Below are positions 15,354-21,058 of a stretch of DNA of 21,058 nt, one piece after another. The notes below the pieces were generated by a model that had not been told where the DNA came from, searched no databases, and worked only from the letters and a program-made list of their open reading frames with translations. The number at the start of each line of letters is the position of its first letter. Within the stretch, counting starts at the first letter, position 1. The stretch is taken from NCBI GenBank assembly GCA_905214925.1, contig CAJMOB010000046.1, positions 1 through 21,058 on the forward strand, given 5' to 3'. Made by a program: the position numbers and the translations under genes. The stretch comes from Scybalomonas sp905214925. Lineage in GTDB: Bacteria; Bacillota; Clostridia; Lachnospirales; Lachnospiraceae.

Positions 15354-16388
15354 ATGATTATTCATATTGTGATACTGTTGTTAAAGATCATAGGAATTCT
15401 TTTGCTCAGTATGATAGGTCTCATTCTTTTGGTATCGATTATAGTTTTAGCATCACCAATTCGGTATCGATTTCATGCAGAGTATTTGGAGAATGAGCAG
15501 CCGCAAGGACTTGTAAAAGTGACATGGCTTGCGCATATTTTATCGATACAAGTAGAGTATAAAGAAAAAGAGTTCGTTTATTTTGCAAAAATATTTGGAA
15601 TTCAAGTTTTTCCAAAAAAGAATCCAAAAGAAAAAATGAGAAAAAAACAAAAACCTCTTCCAGAGACGATTGGTTATTTGGAGAATCCAGAAGAAGGTGA
15701 CGAAAAAGTACCAACCAAGAAAAATACGGATAAAAAAGAGGGATTTAAGCAAGAAATAAGGGAAGAAGAAAACTTACAAGAAGAAGATAAAATTGAAAAA
15801 AATTCGGAAAAGGAAATCATAGAAGAAAAATTTCCGCCATTATTAATAGAACAAAAAGAGTTAGAGCCAACAATAGAAAAACAAAAAAGGAAAAGAAAAC
15901 AAAAAATAAAGAAGCCAAGCCTTATTCAGAGAATAAAACAAAAGATAGAAAAGATAAAACAGTTTTTTAAGGCAATTCCAAAAAAAATAAAGACAATCAA
16001 AAAGACGTGGAATGCAAAAAAAGAACAGTTAAAACAATATCGAGAATTTTATTTAGAAGAAGAAACACAGTTGGCATTAAAAAAGGTCAAAAAATTAGTG
16101 CGAAAGTGCGGTGTCCACACATTACCAAGAAAATTTGAAGGAATGGTTCATTTTGGAACAGATGATCCAGCATTAACAGGACAGATTTTGGGTATTTTAT
16201 CTATAGGAATGCCAATTTATAAAGAACATTTAAAAATAGTTCCTGCCTTTGATCGAGCGATATTTGAAATTCAAGTGCATGGAAAAGGACGAATACAAAT
16301 CGGATATTATTTGTATGTTCTGCTTGTTGCGGCGCTTGATAAAAATATAAGAAATGTTATAAAAGTCGCAAAGAAAAAATTAAAATAG
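15354..16388 (+). CDS. DUF2953 protein, YtfI-like, sporulation-associated
   Basis: A 344-residue membrane-anchored protein. Residues 4-34 form one or two N-terminal hydrophobic segments, followed by SPIRYRFHAEY and a beta-rich part (35-88). A very Lys/Glu-rich low-complexity stretch runs from about 90 to 230. The C-terminal DUF2953-like part (about 250-344) contains CGVHTLPRKFEG, VHFGTDDPALTGQILGIL and GRIQIGYYLYVLL. In Bacillus subtilis the DUF2953 gene ytfI sits beside ytfJ (gerW), and the same pair is seen here 13 bases apart, which supports the assignment. The molecular role is unknown. AAGGGGG precedes the start closely. The long charged linker is probably disordered or helical and gives the DNA an unusual purine-rich coding strand. 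Confidence 0.82.
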   Translation: MIIHIVILLLKIIGILLLSMIGLILLVSIIVLASPIRYRFHAEYLENEQPQGLVKVTWLAHILSIQVEYKEKEFVYFAKIFGIQVFPKKNPKEKMRKKQKPLPETIGYLENPEEGDEKVPTKKNTDKKEGFKQEIREEENLQEEDKIEKNSEKEIIEEKFPPLLIEQKELEPTIEKQKRKRKQKIKKPSLIQRIKQKIEKIKQFFKAIPKKIKTIKKTWNAKKEQLKQYREFYLEEETQLALKKVKKLVRKCGVHTLPRKFEGMVHFGTDDPALTGQILGILSIGMPIYKEHLKIVPAFDRAIFEIQVHGKGRIQIGYYLYVLLVAALDKNIRNVIKVAKKKLK

Positions 16389-16401
16389 GAGGAGTTCACT
16401 T

Positions 16402-16821
16402 ATGGCGAATAACAATAATAATGATTTTAGCTCAGCAGTAGGTGCTTTATTTAAAGGAATGGATAGTTTTATTACAACAAAAACAGTTGTTGGAGAGCCA
16501 CAACAAGTTGGAGATACCATTATTCTTCCGCTTGTGGATGTATCCTTTGGAGTAGGTGCTGGTGCATTTTCCAATGAAGATGGAAAGAAGAATAACGGCG
16601 GAGGTGGTTTAGGTGGTAAAATTACACCAAGCGCTGTTTTAGTGATTCAAGACGGACATACGAAATTAGTGAATATCCGTAATCAAGAAACCATTACAAA
16701 AGTACTTGATATGGTTCCAGATGTAGTCGATAAGGTAAGTGGGTTTTTCTCTGGAAAAAAAGAAGATGAAATAAGAGAAGAAGATTTATTTAACGATACA
16801 GAAACAAAAAAAGAAGAATAA
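16402..16821 (+). CDS. GerW/YtfJ-family sporulation protein
   Basis: A 139-residue soluble protein of the GerW (YtfJ) family, conserved in spore formers; in Bacillus it is needed for normal germination. The family pattern is clear: KTVVGEPQQVGDTIILPLVD (29-48), VSFGVGAGAF (49-58), a glycine-rich loop (NGGGGLGGK) and ITPSAVLVIQDGHTKLVNI. The C-terminal tail is acidic and charged. GGAGG precedes the ATG. The gene is last in the operon with the 103-residue protein and the DUF2953 gene, and a terminator follows. Its presence is the best evidence in this window that the host makes spores. Confidence 0.93.
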   Translation: MANNNNNDFSSAVGALFKGMDSFITTKTVVGEPQQVGDTIILPLVDVSFGVGAGAFSNEDGKKNNGGGGLGGKITPSAVLVIQDGHTKLVNIRNQETITKVLDMVPDVVDKVSGFFSGKKEDEIREEDLFNDTETKKEE

Positions 16822-16832
16822 AGAAAAGATAG

Positions 16833-16877
16833 AAAAAAGCGAGATCAGAAAAAATAGGAAAGGTTTCGCTTTTTTTT
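16833..16877 (+). terminator. Terminator after gerW
   Basis: AAAAAAGCGAGATC (16833-16846) pairs with GGTTTCGC plus T residues (16862 onward; two G-U pairs), with a 15-base loop, followed by a run of eight T (16870-16877). The A-T outer part makes it able to work in either direction. Confidence 0.7.
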
Positions 16878-16918
16878 GCATATAATAAGGTAAGCAGAAA
16901 GGGAAAGAGCAGACCATA

Positions 16919-17059
16919 ATGAAAAGAGTGATCGGATTTGCATTATTTTTTATAGCTTTTGGTATGCTTTTAGCGTGTCTCGTCACGAGTAGCCTAACAA
17001 AGTTTCTGTTGACAACTTGTTTTTTTATCGCATCTTATATGTTATTTTTCCGATGTTAA
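16919..17059 (+). CDS. Small 46-residue two-helix membrane protein
   Basis: ATG at 16919 to TAA at 17057-17059. The peptide begins MKRVIGFALFFIAFGMLLAC and continues with a second hydrophobic stretch ending in MLFFRC, so it probably spans the membrane twice. Similar ~45-residue proteins with a GxxLFxIAxGM pattern and a Cys at the C-terminus are, as I recall, common and unnamed in Clostridia. The ribosome binding site is weak: AAAGGG about 14 bases before the ATG. A TATAAT lies at 16881-16886, but no -35 was found. The protein stands alone between the gerW terminator and rpmB. Function unknown. Confidence 0.55.
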   Translation: MKRVIGFALFFIAFGMLLACLVTSSLTKFLLTTCFFIASYMLFFRC

Positions 17060-17160
17060 CATTTTTATTATAGAAAGCAAAGAGTGCTTTGTACATTCTT
17101 TGGGCTGTTAGGTTCCGTTATCCAATAGAAGCATGGTTTGTGTATTGTTTTAGAGTGATT

Positions 17161-17189
17161 AAAAAAAGCCACCCCAAAAGGGTGGCTTT
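17161..17189 (-). terminator. Terminator of rpmB
   Basis: A perfect 10-bp stem AAAGCCACCC (17165-17174) and GGGTGGCTTT (17180-17189) with a 5-base loop. Read on the minus strand it is followed by seven T (17167-17161), a textbook intrinsic terminator 16 bases after the rpmB stop. Confidence 0.92.
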
Positions 17190-17205
17190 AACACGTCCGA
17201 ATCAA

Positions 17206-17391
17206 TTAAGCACGTTCTACTTTGTTAGATCTTAAGCAAGAAGTACATACATACATCTTTTTCGCTGTACCATTAACGATACATTTAACTGATTTAACGT
17301 TGGATTTCCACATTTTGTTAGATCTTCTATGAGAGTGGCTCACAGCGTTACCAAAATGAGCGCCTTTTCCACAAATTTCACATTTAGCCAT
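17206..17391 (-). CDS. rpmB: 50S ribosomal protein L28
   Basis: A 61-residue ribosomal large-subunit protein. It starts MAKCEICGKGAHFGNAVSHS and has RRSNKMWKSNVKSV, typical of L28. It is the zinc-binding (C+) form: C4/C7 and C49/C52 (CTSC) are all present. AGGAGG lies 9 bases before the start. It is transcribed alone, away from asp23. The order rpmB with asp23 and yloV in divergent orientation is conserved across Firmicutes. Confidence 0.97.
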   Translation of the reverse strand: MAKCEICGKGAHFGNAVSHSHRRSNKMWKSNVKSVKCIVNGTAKKMYVCTSCLRSNKVERA

Positions 17392-17442
17392 TTGTCCGCA
17401 CCTCCTTACTTGTACTGAGTCCGTAGACTTACAACATATAAG

Positions 17443-17471
17443 ATTCTAGCAGATTTTGGACTATTATGCAA
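17443..17471 (-). promoter_or_regulatory. Promoter of rpmB
   Basis: On the minus strand TTGCAT (17471-17466), a 17-base spacer, and TAGAAT (17448-17443). This leaves a ~45-base leader before AGGAGG. I see no L28-specific leader structure there. Confidence 0.65.
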
Positions 17472-17520
17472 GTAAAAAAATAAGAAATTTACAAAAGGTT
17501 TTAAATTTGGAAAAAAATTG

Positions 17521-17549
17521 TTTCAATTTATAAGAAAAAAGGGTATAAT
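17521..17549 (+). promoter_or_regulatory. Promoter of the asp23-yloV operon
   Basis: TTTCAA (17521-17526), a 17-base spacer, and a consensus TATAAT (17544-17549). The start of transcription would be near 17556, giving a leader of about 130 bases. Confidence 0.65.
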
Positions 17550-17560
17550 GTATGTGATAG

Positions 17561-17656
17561 CGATTCCAATTGGTTTAAATAATGGGATAGGGAATAGAGA
17601 AAACCAAGAGGTTAGAGGAATCGTTTAGGATACCTCGGCTACGAAAAATGTAAGCC
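17561..17656 (+). ncRNA. Candidate structured 5' leader of asp23-yloV
   Basis: Complementary segments are nested in order: CGATTCC (17561-17567) with GGAATCG (17617-17623), and inside it TTGGTTT (17570-17576) with AAACCAA (17601-17607). GAGGT (17608-17612) can pair with ACCTC (17632-17636) across the outer helix, which would make a pseudoknot. GGCT (17637-17640) can pair with AGCC (17653-17656). It does not match any riboswitch or T-box consensus that I know. This was assembled by eye, without an energy calculation or comparison with other genomes. Confidence 0.35.
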
Positions 17657-17686
17657 AAAGAATATTAGAATGGAGGTAAGTAGACG

Positions 17687-18043
17687 ATGAAAGGTCATAT
17701 GAATACAAAGAATGGTAACATCATTATAGAAAATGAAGTAATCGCTAGGTATGCAGGACTCTCTGCGGTAGAATGTTTTGGCATCGTTGGAATGGCTGCC
17801 GTTAGTGTAAAAGACGGACTTGTAAAGTTATTAAAAGGTGATAGTATTACAAAAGGTGTCAATGTAGTAGTGACAGAAAATCGCTTAACCATTGATTTTC
17901 ATATTATTGTAGCATATGGTGTTAGCATTTCAGCTGTGACAGAAAATCTGATGTCTACAGTTCAGTATAAGGTGGAAGAATTCACAGGCATGGAAGTCGA
18001 TAAGATCAATATTTTTGTGGAAGGTGTCCGCGTTTTGGACTAA
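17687..18043 (+). CDS. Asp23/Gls24-family protein (YloU-like)
   Basis: A 118-residue soluble protein of the Asp23/Gls24 family, named after an alkaline-shock protein of Staphylococcus; family members are linked to envelope stress, and their biochemical role is unclear. Visible family features are GNIIIENEVIARYAGLSAVEC, GIVGMAA, VNVVVTENRLTIDFHIIVAYG and a C-terminal VDKINIFVEGVRV. GGAGG (17672-17676) lies 10 bases before the ATG; an internal Met four codons later is less well placed. It is 24 bases upstream of the yloV-like gene and shares the operon and the long leader. Confidence 0.92.
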   Translation: MKGHMNTKNGNIIIENEVIARYAGLSAVECFGIVGMAAVSVKDGLVKLLKGDSITKGVNVVVTENRLTIDFHIIVAYGVSISAVTENLMSTVQYKVEEFTGMEVDKINIFVEGVRVLD

Positions 18044-18067
18044 TGAAACATCAAGGAGGAAATTACA

Positions 18068-19750
18068 GTGATAATTAATACATTAGATGCGGGTATGCTA
18101 AAAAATATGTTTTTAGGCGGTGCATACCGCATTGAGGCAAAAAAGGAATACATCAATGAATTAAATGTATTCCCTGTGCCAGATGGTGATACAGGTACAA
18201 ATATGTCTATGACAATTATGGCAGCTGCAAAAGAAGTAAATGCCTTAGAAAATCCTACAATGAAAGAACTTTCAAAAGCAATTTCCAGTGGTTCTTTAAG
18301 AGGGGCAAGAGGAAATTCAGGCGTTATTCTTTCACAGTTATTCCGTGGATTTACAAAAGAAATTGTAAAATATGAAACTCTTGACACAAAAGCAGTTGCT
18401 TTAGGATTTGAAAGAGCAGTAGAAACAGCTTATAAAGCTGTTATGAAACCAAAGGAAGGTACTATTTTAACTGTTGCAAAGGAAACAGCTGTAAAAGCAC
18501 AAGAAGCTGCAAGACATATTACAGATTTTGCGGAGTTTGGTGCGGTTGTCTTAGAACACGCAGAGTATACATTAAGTCAGACACCAGAGATGCTTCCTGT
18601 TTTAAAAGAAGCAGGTGTTGTGGATTCTGGTGGACAAGGTCTTTTAGAAGTATTAAAAGGCGCTTTTGATGCTATGCTTGGAAAAGAGCCAGATTATGAA
18701 ATTAAACCAGTAGAGAAGGCCATAAAGCCAGTTGGGTTAGAACAGACAAAGGACATTCCAGCAAATATTACATTTGGTTATTGTACAGAATTTATCGTTA
18801 TGCTTGAAAAAGAGTTTAACGAAGATACAGAACGCGAATTTAAAGAATATTTAACTTCTATTGGAGATTCTATCGTTGTTGTATCGGATGATGAAATCGT
18901 AAAGGTTCATGTGCATACGAATCATCCAGGACTTGCTTTTGAAAAAGGACTTACTTATGGTTCACTGACAAGAATGAAAGTGGATAATATGAGAGAAGAG
19001 CATGAGGAAAAACTTATTAAAGATGCTCAAAAGATTGCAGAACAGCAAAAAATGGAAGAAGAAGCTAAGAAAAAAGCAAGTACTCCTCAAAAAGAGATGG
19101 GATTTATTGCGGTTTCTATTGGTGATGGAATTAATGATATTTTTAAAGAACTAGGGGTTGACTATATTATTGAAGGTGGTCAGACAATGAATCCTAGTAC
19201 CGAAGATATGTTAAATGCCATTGATCAAGTAAATGCGAAACATATTTTTATTCTTCCAAATAATAAAAACATTATTCTTGCAGCAGAACAGGCAAGAGAG
19301 CTTGTAGAAGATAAAGAGATTATCGTTCTTCCTACAAAGACAATTCCACAAGGAATTTCAGCTGTTATTAGTTATGTGGAAGAAGAATCCGTAGAGTCTA
19401 ATACAGAAGCTATGAAGGAAAGTATTGAGGCTGTAAAAACAGGACAGATTACGTATGCCGTTCGTGATACAAGTGTGGACGGAAAAGAGATCCATGTAGG
19501 CGATATTATGGGAATTGGTGACACGGGAATCAAAGCGGTTGGCAAAGAGATTGATGAAACAGCTTTAGAGCTTTTAGATTCTATTGTAGAGGAAGATTCA
19601 GAAATTATTTGTTTATACTATGGAGAAGAAGTAAAGGAAGCAGATGCAGAACGTTTAACTGCTCGTATTCAAGAAAAATATCCAGAGTGTGATGTAGAAC
19701 TTCAATATGGTGGACAACCAATTTATTATTATGTAATGTCAGTAGAATAA
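18068..19750 (+). CDS. YloV/FakA-like fatty acid kinase (DhaL/DAK2 domain)
   Basis: A 560-residue protein of the FakA/YloV family. FakA phosphorylates fatty acids bound to a FakB carrier, feeding exogenous fatty acids into phospholipids. The N-terminal DhaL kinase domain (about 8-205) has the Mg-nucleotide site NVFPVPDGDTGTN (Asp39, Asp41, Asn45), SLRGARGNSGVILSQ and DSGGQGLLEVL. The middle domain has C239 (FGYCTEF) and H281/H283 (KVHVHTNHPG), matching the zinc residues described for Staphylococcus FakA. A charged helical linker (about 305-340) leads to the C-terminal domain (345-560), which resembles a FakB/DegV-like fold. The GTG at 18068 is chosen because AAGGAGG is 7 bases upstream; an ATG at 18095 is the alternative. 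No FakB gene is in the window, so the partner must be elsewhere. Confidence 0.92.
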   Translation: MIINTLDAGMLKNMFLGGAYRIEAKKEYINELNVFPVPDGDTGTNMSMTIMAAAKEVNALENPTMKELSKAISSGSLRGARGNSGVILSQLFRGFTKEIVKYETLDTKAVALGFERAVETAYKAVMKPKEGTILTVAKETAVKAQEAARHITDFAEFGAVVLEHAEYTLSQTPEMLPVLKEAGVVDSGGQGLLEVLKGAFDAMLGKEPDYEIKPVEKAIKPVGLEQTKDIPANITFGYCTEFIVMLEKEFNEDTEREFKEYLTSIGDSIVVVSDDEIVKVHVHTNHPGLAFEKGLTYGSLTRMKVDNMREEHEEKLIKDAQKIAEQQKMEEEAKKKASTPQKEMGFIAVSIGDGINDIFKELGVDYIIEGGQTMNPSTEDMLNAIDQVNAKHIFILPNNKNIILAAEQARELVEDKEIIVLPTKTIPQGISAVISYVEEESVESNTEAMKESIEAVKTGQITYAVRDTSVDGKEIHVGDIMGIGDTGIKAVGKEIDETALELLDSIVEEDSEIICLYYGEEVKEADAERLTARIQEKYPECDVELQYGGQPIYYYVMSVE

Positions 19751-19763
19751 ATAGGAAATAATA

Positions 19764-19820
19764 AAACAAAAAAGACTTTTTAGGCCGGAATGGATTGCTC
19801 TAAAAAGTCTTTTTTTGTTT
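19764..19820 (+). terminator. Terminator after the asp23-yloV operon
   Basis: A 16-bp stem AAAAAAGACTTTTTAG (19768-19783) with its complement (19800-19815), extended by AAAC/GTTT after a one-base bulge, and a T-run within 19810-19816. The loop is 16 bases. Confidence 0.85.
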
Positions 19821-19828
19821 GGGAACGA

Positions 19829-19853
19829 AAGAAGTTTGTAAAGCTTACTTCTT
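19829..19853 (+). repeat. Inverted repeat upstream of the regulator pair
   Basis: AAGAAGT (19829-19835) and ACTTCTT (19847-19853) with an 11-base centre; an alternative pairing uses GTAA/TTAC and AAGAA/TTCTT. It lies about 70 bases before the regulator genes and could be an operator or a small hairpin. No clear promoter was seen nearby. Confidence 0.4.
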
Positions 19854-19919
19854 CACATTGAAGGGTCACAAGAAGAAAGTGTTTAAAAAGATTGGGATAA
19901 ATAATAAAAGGGGAGCAAT

Positions 19920-20849
19920 ATGGATTATTCAATCATATTAAAAAAGTTATGTTCAAAAAATATAGAAGAACAAAAAAAGGTTTATGAAGGGCTTTGTAGT
20001 AAATCAAAGTTTGAAGATATTTTGGAAGGAAAGAAAAAAAGCGATGGATTATTAATGAAGTATTTGCTAGAGAGGCTTGGAAAAAGTTCGGAAAAGTTTG
20101 AATTAATATTGCAAATAGAAGATTATAAAATGATAGAGCTACAAGAAATGATAAAGAAATCAATAAAAGAAAAGAAATATCGTTTTGTAGAAAAGATTTT
20201 ACAAAAATATGAGAAAGAAATTAAGAGAGGAAAAATTCTAGAGTTACAAATAATTAGCCAATTAAAAGTGGAATTATTATTTGAAAAAGGGGAATACAAA
20301 AAGGCTCTAAAGGAAATAAAAATTGCATTAGATTATACAAAACGAAATGAAGATAGCCTGACAGAAGGAGAAGAACTATGGGAACTTCCGATGACAGCGA
20401 TGGAAATACGATTACAGCAACAAAAAATAGAAGTATATCATCAATTAGGTGAAATGGATAAAAGTTATGAGATGGCAAAGAAAATGGAACGGTATATAGA
20501 AAAATGGGTTACAGATGAAGAATTGTTAGCATCTGCTTATATGCCTATCATACTTTTTTTAGCTAGAACATCATATGAATTTCATGAGTATGAAAGATGT
20601 GTGTTTTATTGTAAAAAAGGGATTGCTTGTTTACAAAAGTCAAGATCGGCAATAGGAAGCCCTGAGATCTTTCGTATAAAAGCAAATGCTATGAAAAAAG
20701 GAAACATAGGAAGTGAGAAAGAATGGAAAAGAGCTTATTTTGAAGCTTGTAGTATTGAGTCCATTTACAATGATACTTATGATTTAGAAGAAAAAATGAG
20801 AGCAGAGTTAGGAGGAAATTTATGGGAGTTTATGTCATTGGAGAAATAA
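19920..20849 (+). CDS. RRNPP/TPR-like helical regulator with degraded HTH
   Basis: A 309-residue all-helical soluble protein. Residues 25-80 (EGLC, LEGKKKSD, LLERLGKSSEKFELIL, EDYKMIEL) align by eye with the end of an XRE-type HTH and the linker of the next gene (EGIC, IECGKQVPQ, LMARLESNMNQIM, DEFELLEK). The HTH core is weak, however: the T/S-Q-E-x-L-A helix reads IEEQKKVYEG and the S-R-I-E-x-G turn reads EDILEG. Residues 85-300 look like TPR-type repeats (for example LLFEKGEYKKALKEIKIAL and YHQLGEMDKSYEMAKKM), as in Rgg/PlcR/NprR-like peptide-sensing regulators. It may bind a peptide or partner without binding DNA strongly. AGGGGAG is 4 bases before the ATG. Its last 28 bases overlap the start of the next gene. 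Confidence 0.6.
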   Translation: MDYSIILKKLCSKNIEEQKKVYEGLCSKSKFEDILEGKKKSDGLLMKYLLERLGKSSEKFELILQIEDYKMIELQEMIKKSIKEKKYRFVEKILQKYEKEIKRGKILELQIISQLKVELLFEKGEYKKALKEIKIALDYTKRNEDSLTEGEELWELPMTAMEIRLQQQKIEVYHQLGEMDKSYEMAKKMERYIEKWVTDEELLASAYMPIILFLARTSYEFHEYERCVFYCKKGIACLQKSRSAIGSPEIFRIKANAMKKGNIGSEKEWKRAYFEACSIESIYNDTYDLEEKMRAELGGNLWEFMSLEK

Positions 20850-21058
20850 TAAGAAATACCAGATTGGCAATGAATATGAGCCAAGAGAAATTAGCTGAAG
20901 GGATCTGTATGCCAAATTATTTATCAAGAATTGAATGTGGAAAGCAAGTGCCACAAAAAAAGATTTATGACAGGCTAATGGCAAGATTGGAAAGTAATAT
21001 GAACCAGATTATGACTTCGTTGCAAGTAGATGAATTTGAACTATTAGAGAAAGAGTGG
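20822..21058 (+). CDS. XRE-family HTH regulator, 3'-truncated by the window end
   Basis: The first 79 residues are visible. They form a normal XRE/Cro-type HTH: IGEIIRNTRLAMNMSQEKLA (6-25), EGICMPNYLSRIECG (26-40) and KKIYDRLMARLE. The tail SLQVDEFELLEKEW already enters the linker seen in RRNPP/TPR regulators, so a TPR domain may follow beyond the window. GGAGG (20811-20815) is 6 bases before the ATG and lies within the preceding gene, which this gene overlaps by 28 bases in a different frame. Translational coupling of the two is likely. The two proteins appear to be paralogues, one with an intact and one with a degraded DNA-binding domain. Confidence 0.8.
   Translation, partial: MGVYVIGEIIRNTRLAMNMSQEKLAEGICMPNYLSRIECGKQVPQKKIYDRLMARLESNMNQIMTSLQVDEFELLEKEW

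Noticed and set aside
17076..17092. AAAGCA/TGCTTT hairpin after the 46-residue gene
   Set aside because: Six AT-rich pairs and no T-run; not convincing as a terminator.
17550..17686. T-box or known riboswitch in the asp23 leader
   Set aside because: No T-box AGGGTGG motif and no match to the riboswitch consensus elements I know; retained only as an undefined foldable leader.
18040..18387. 115-codon minus-strand frame at the start of the yloV-like gene
   Set aside because: Fully antisense to the conserved DhaL domain; shadow frame.

Overview
The window is low in GC and densely packed with genes. Most of it reads like a chromosome segment from a spore-forming Clostridia bacterium, and the best guess is Lachnospiraceae. 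Three things point there: a GerW/YtfJ-type sporulation gene beside a DUF2953 gene; the conserved Firmicutes block of rpmB (reverse strand), an Asp23-family gene and a YloV/FakA-family gene; and a DUF6465-like small protein with a giant 2-hydroxyacyl-CoA dehydratase-activase fusion, both typical of anaerobic Clostridia. No tRNA, rRNA, CRISPR array, IS element or phage gene was seen.

Layout. 1-645: the C-terminal 171 residues of acetate kinase and a strong terminator. The first ~52 bases are GC-rich and do not continue the acetate kinase frame, so the left edge is probably an assembly join. 734-4036: an alpha/beta hydrolase, then a two-component system (OmpR-family regulator plus HAMP histidine kinase) whose -10 box sits inside an 11-bp inverted repeat. 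4067-4267 (minus): a DUF6465-like protein, divergent from an operon of a degenerate sirtuin-like protein, hisH and hisF (4461-6734). A bidirectional terminator follows. 6816-11051 (minus): one 1411-residue protein with two ASKHA activase domains, a central Cys-rich segment and a dehydratase-like C-terminal region.

11242-14940: a closely spaced run of a LysM protein, a CorA-type transporter, a rhomboid-like membrane protein without catalytic residues but with a zinc-finger tail, and pyruvate kinase. 15028-16821: an unrecognised 103-residue protein carrying an internal hairpin, a DUF2953 protein and GerW. 16919-17059: a 46-residue membrane protein. 17206-17391 (minus): ribosomal protein L28. 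17561-19750: a leader that can fold, then asp23 and yloV. 19920-21058: two overlapping XRE/RRNPP-like regulator genes, the first with a degraded HTH and the second cut by the window end.

Most of this is housekeeping. No complete new system is evident. The best leads are the degenerate sirtuin in a histidine operon, the pseudo-rhomboid with a zinc tail next to pyk, the foldable asp23 leader, the hairpin inside the 103-codon gene, and the overlapping regulator pair.
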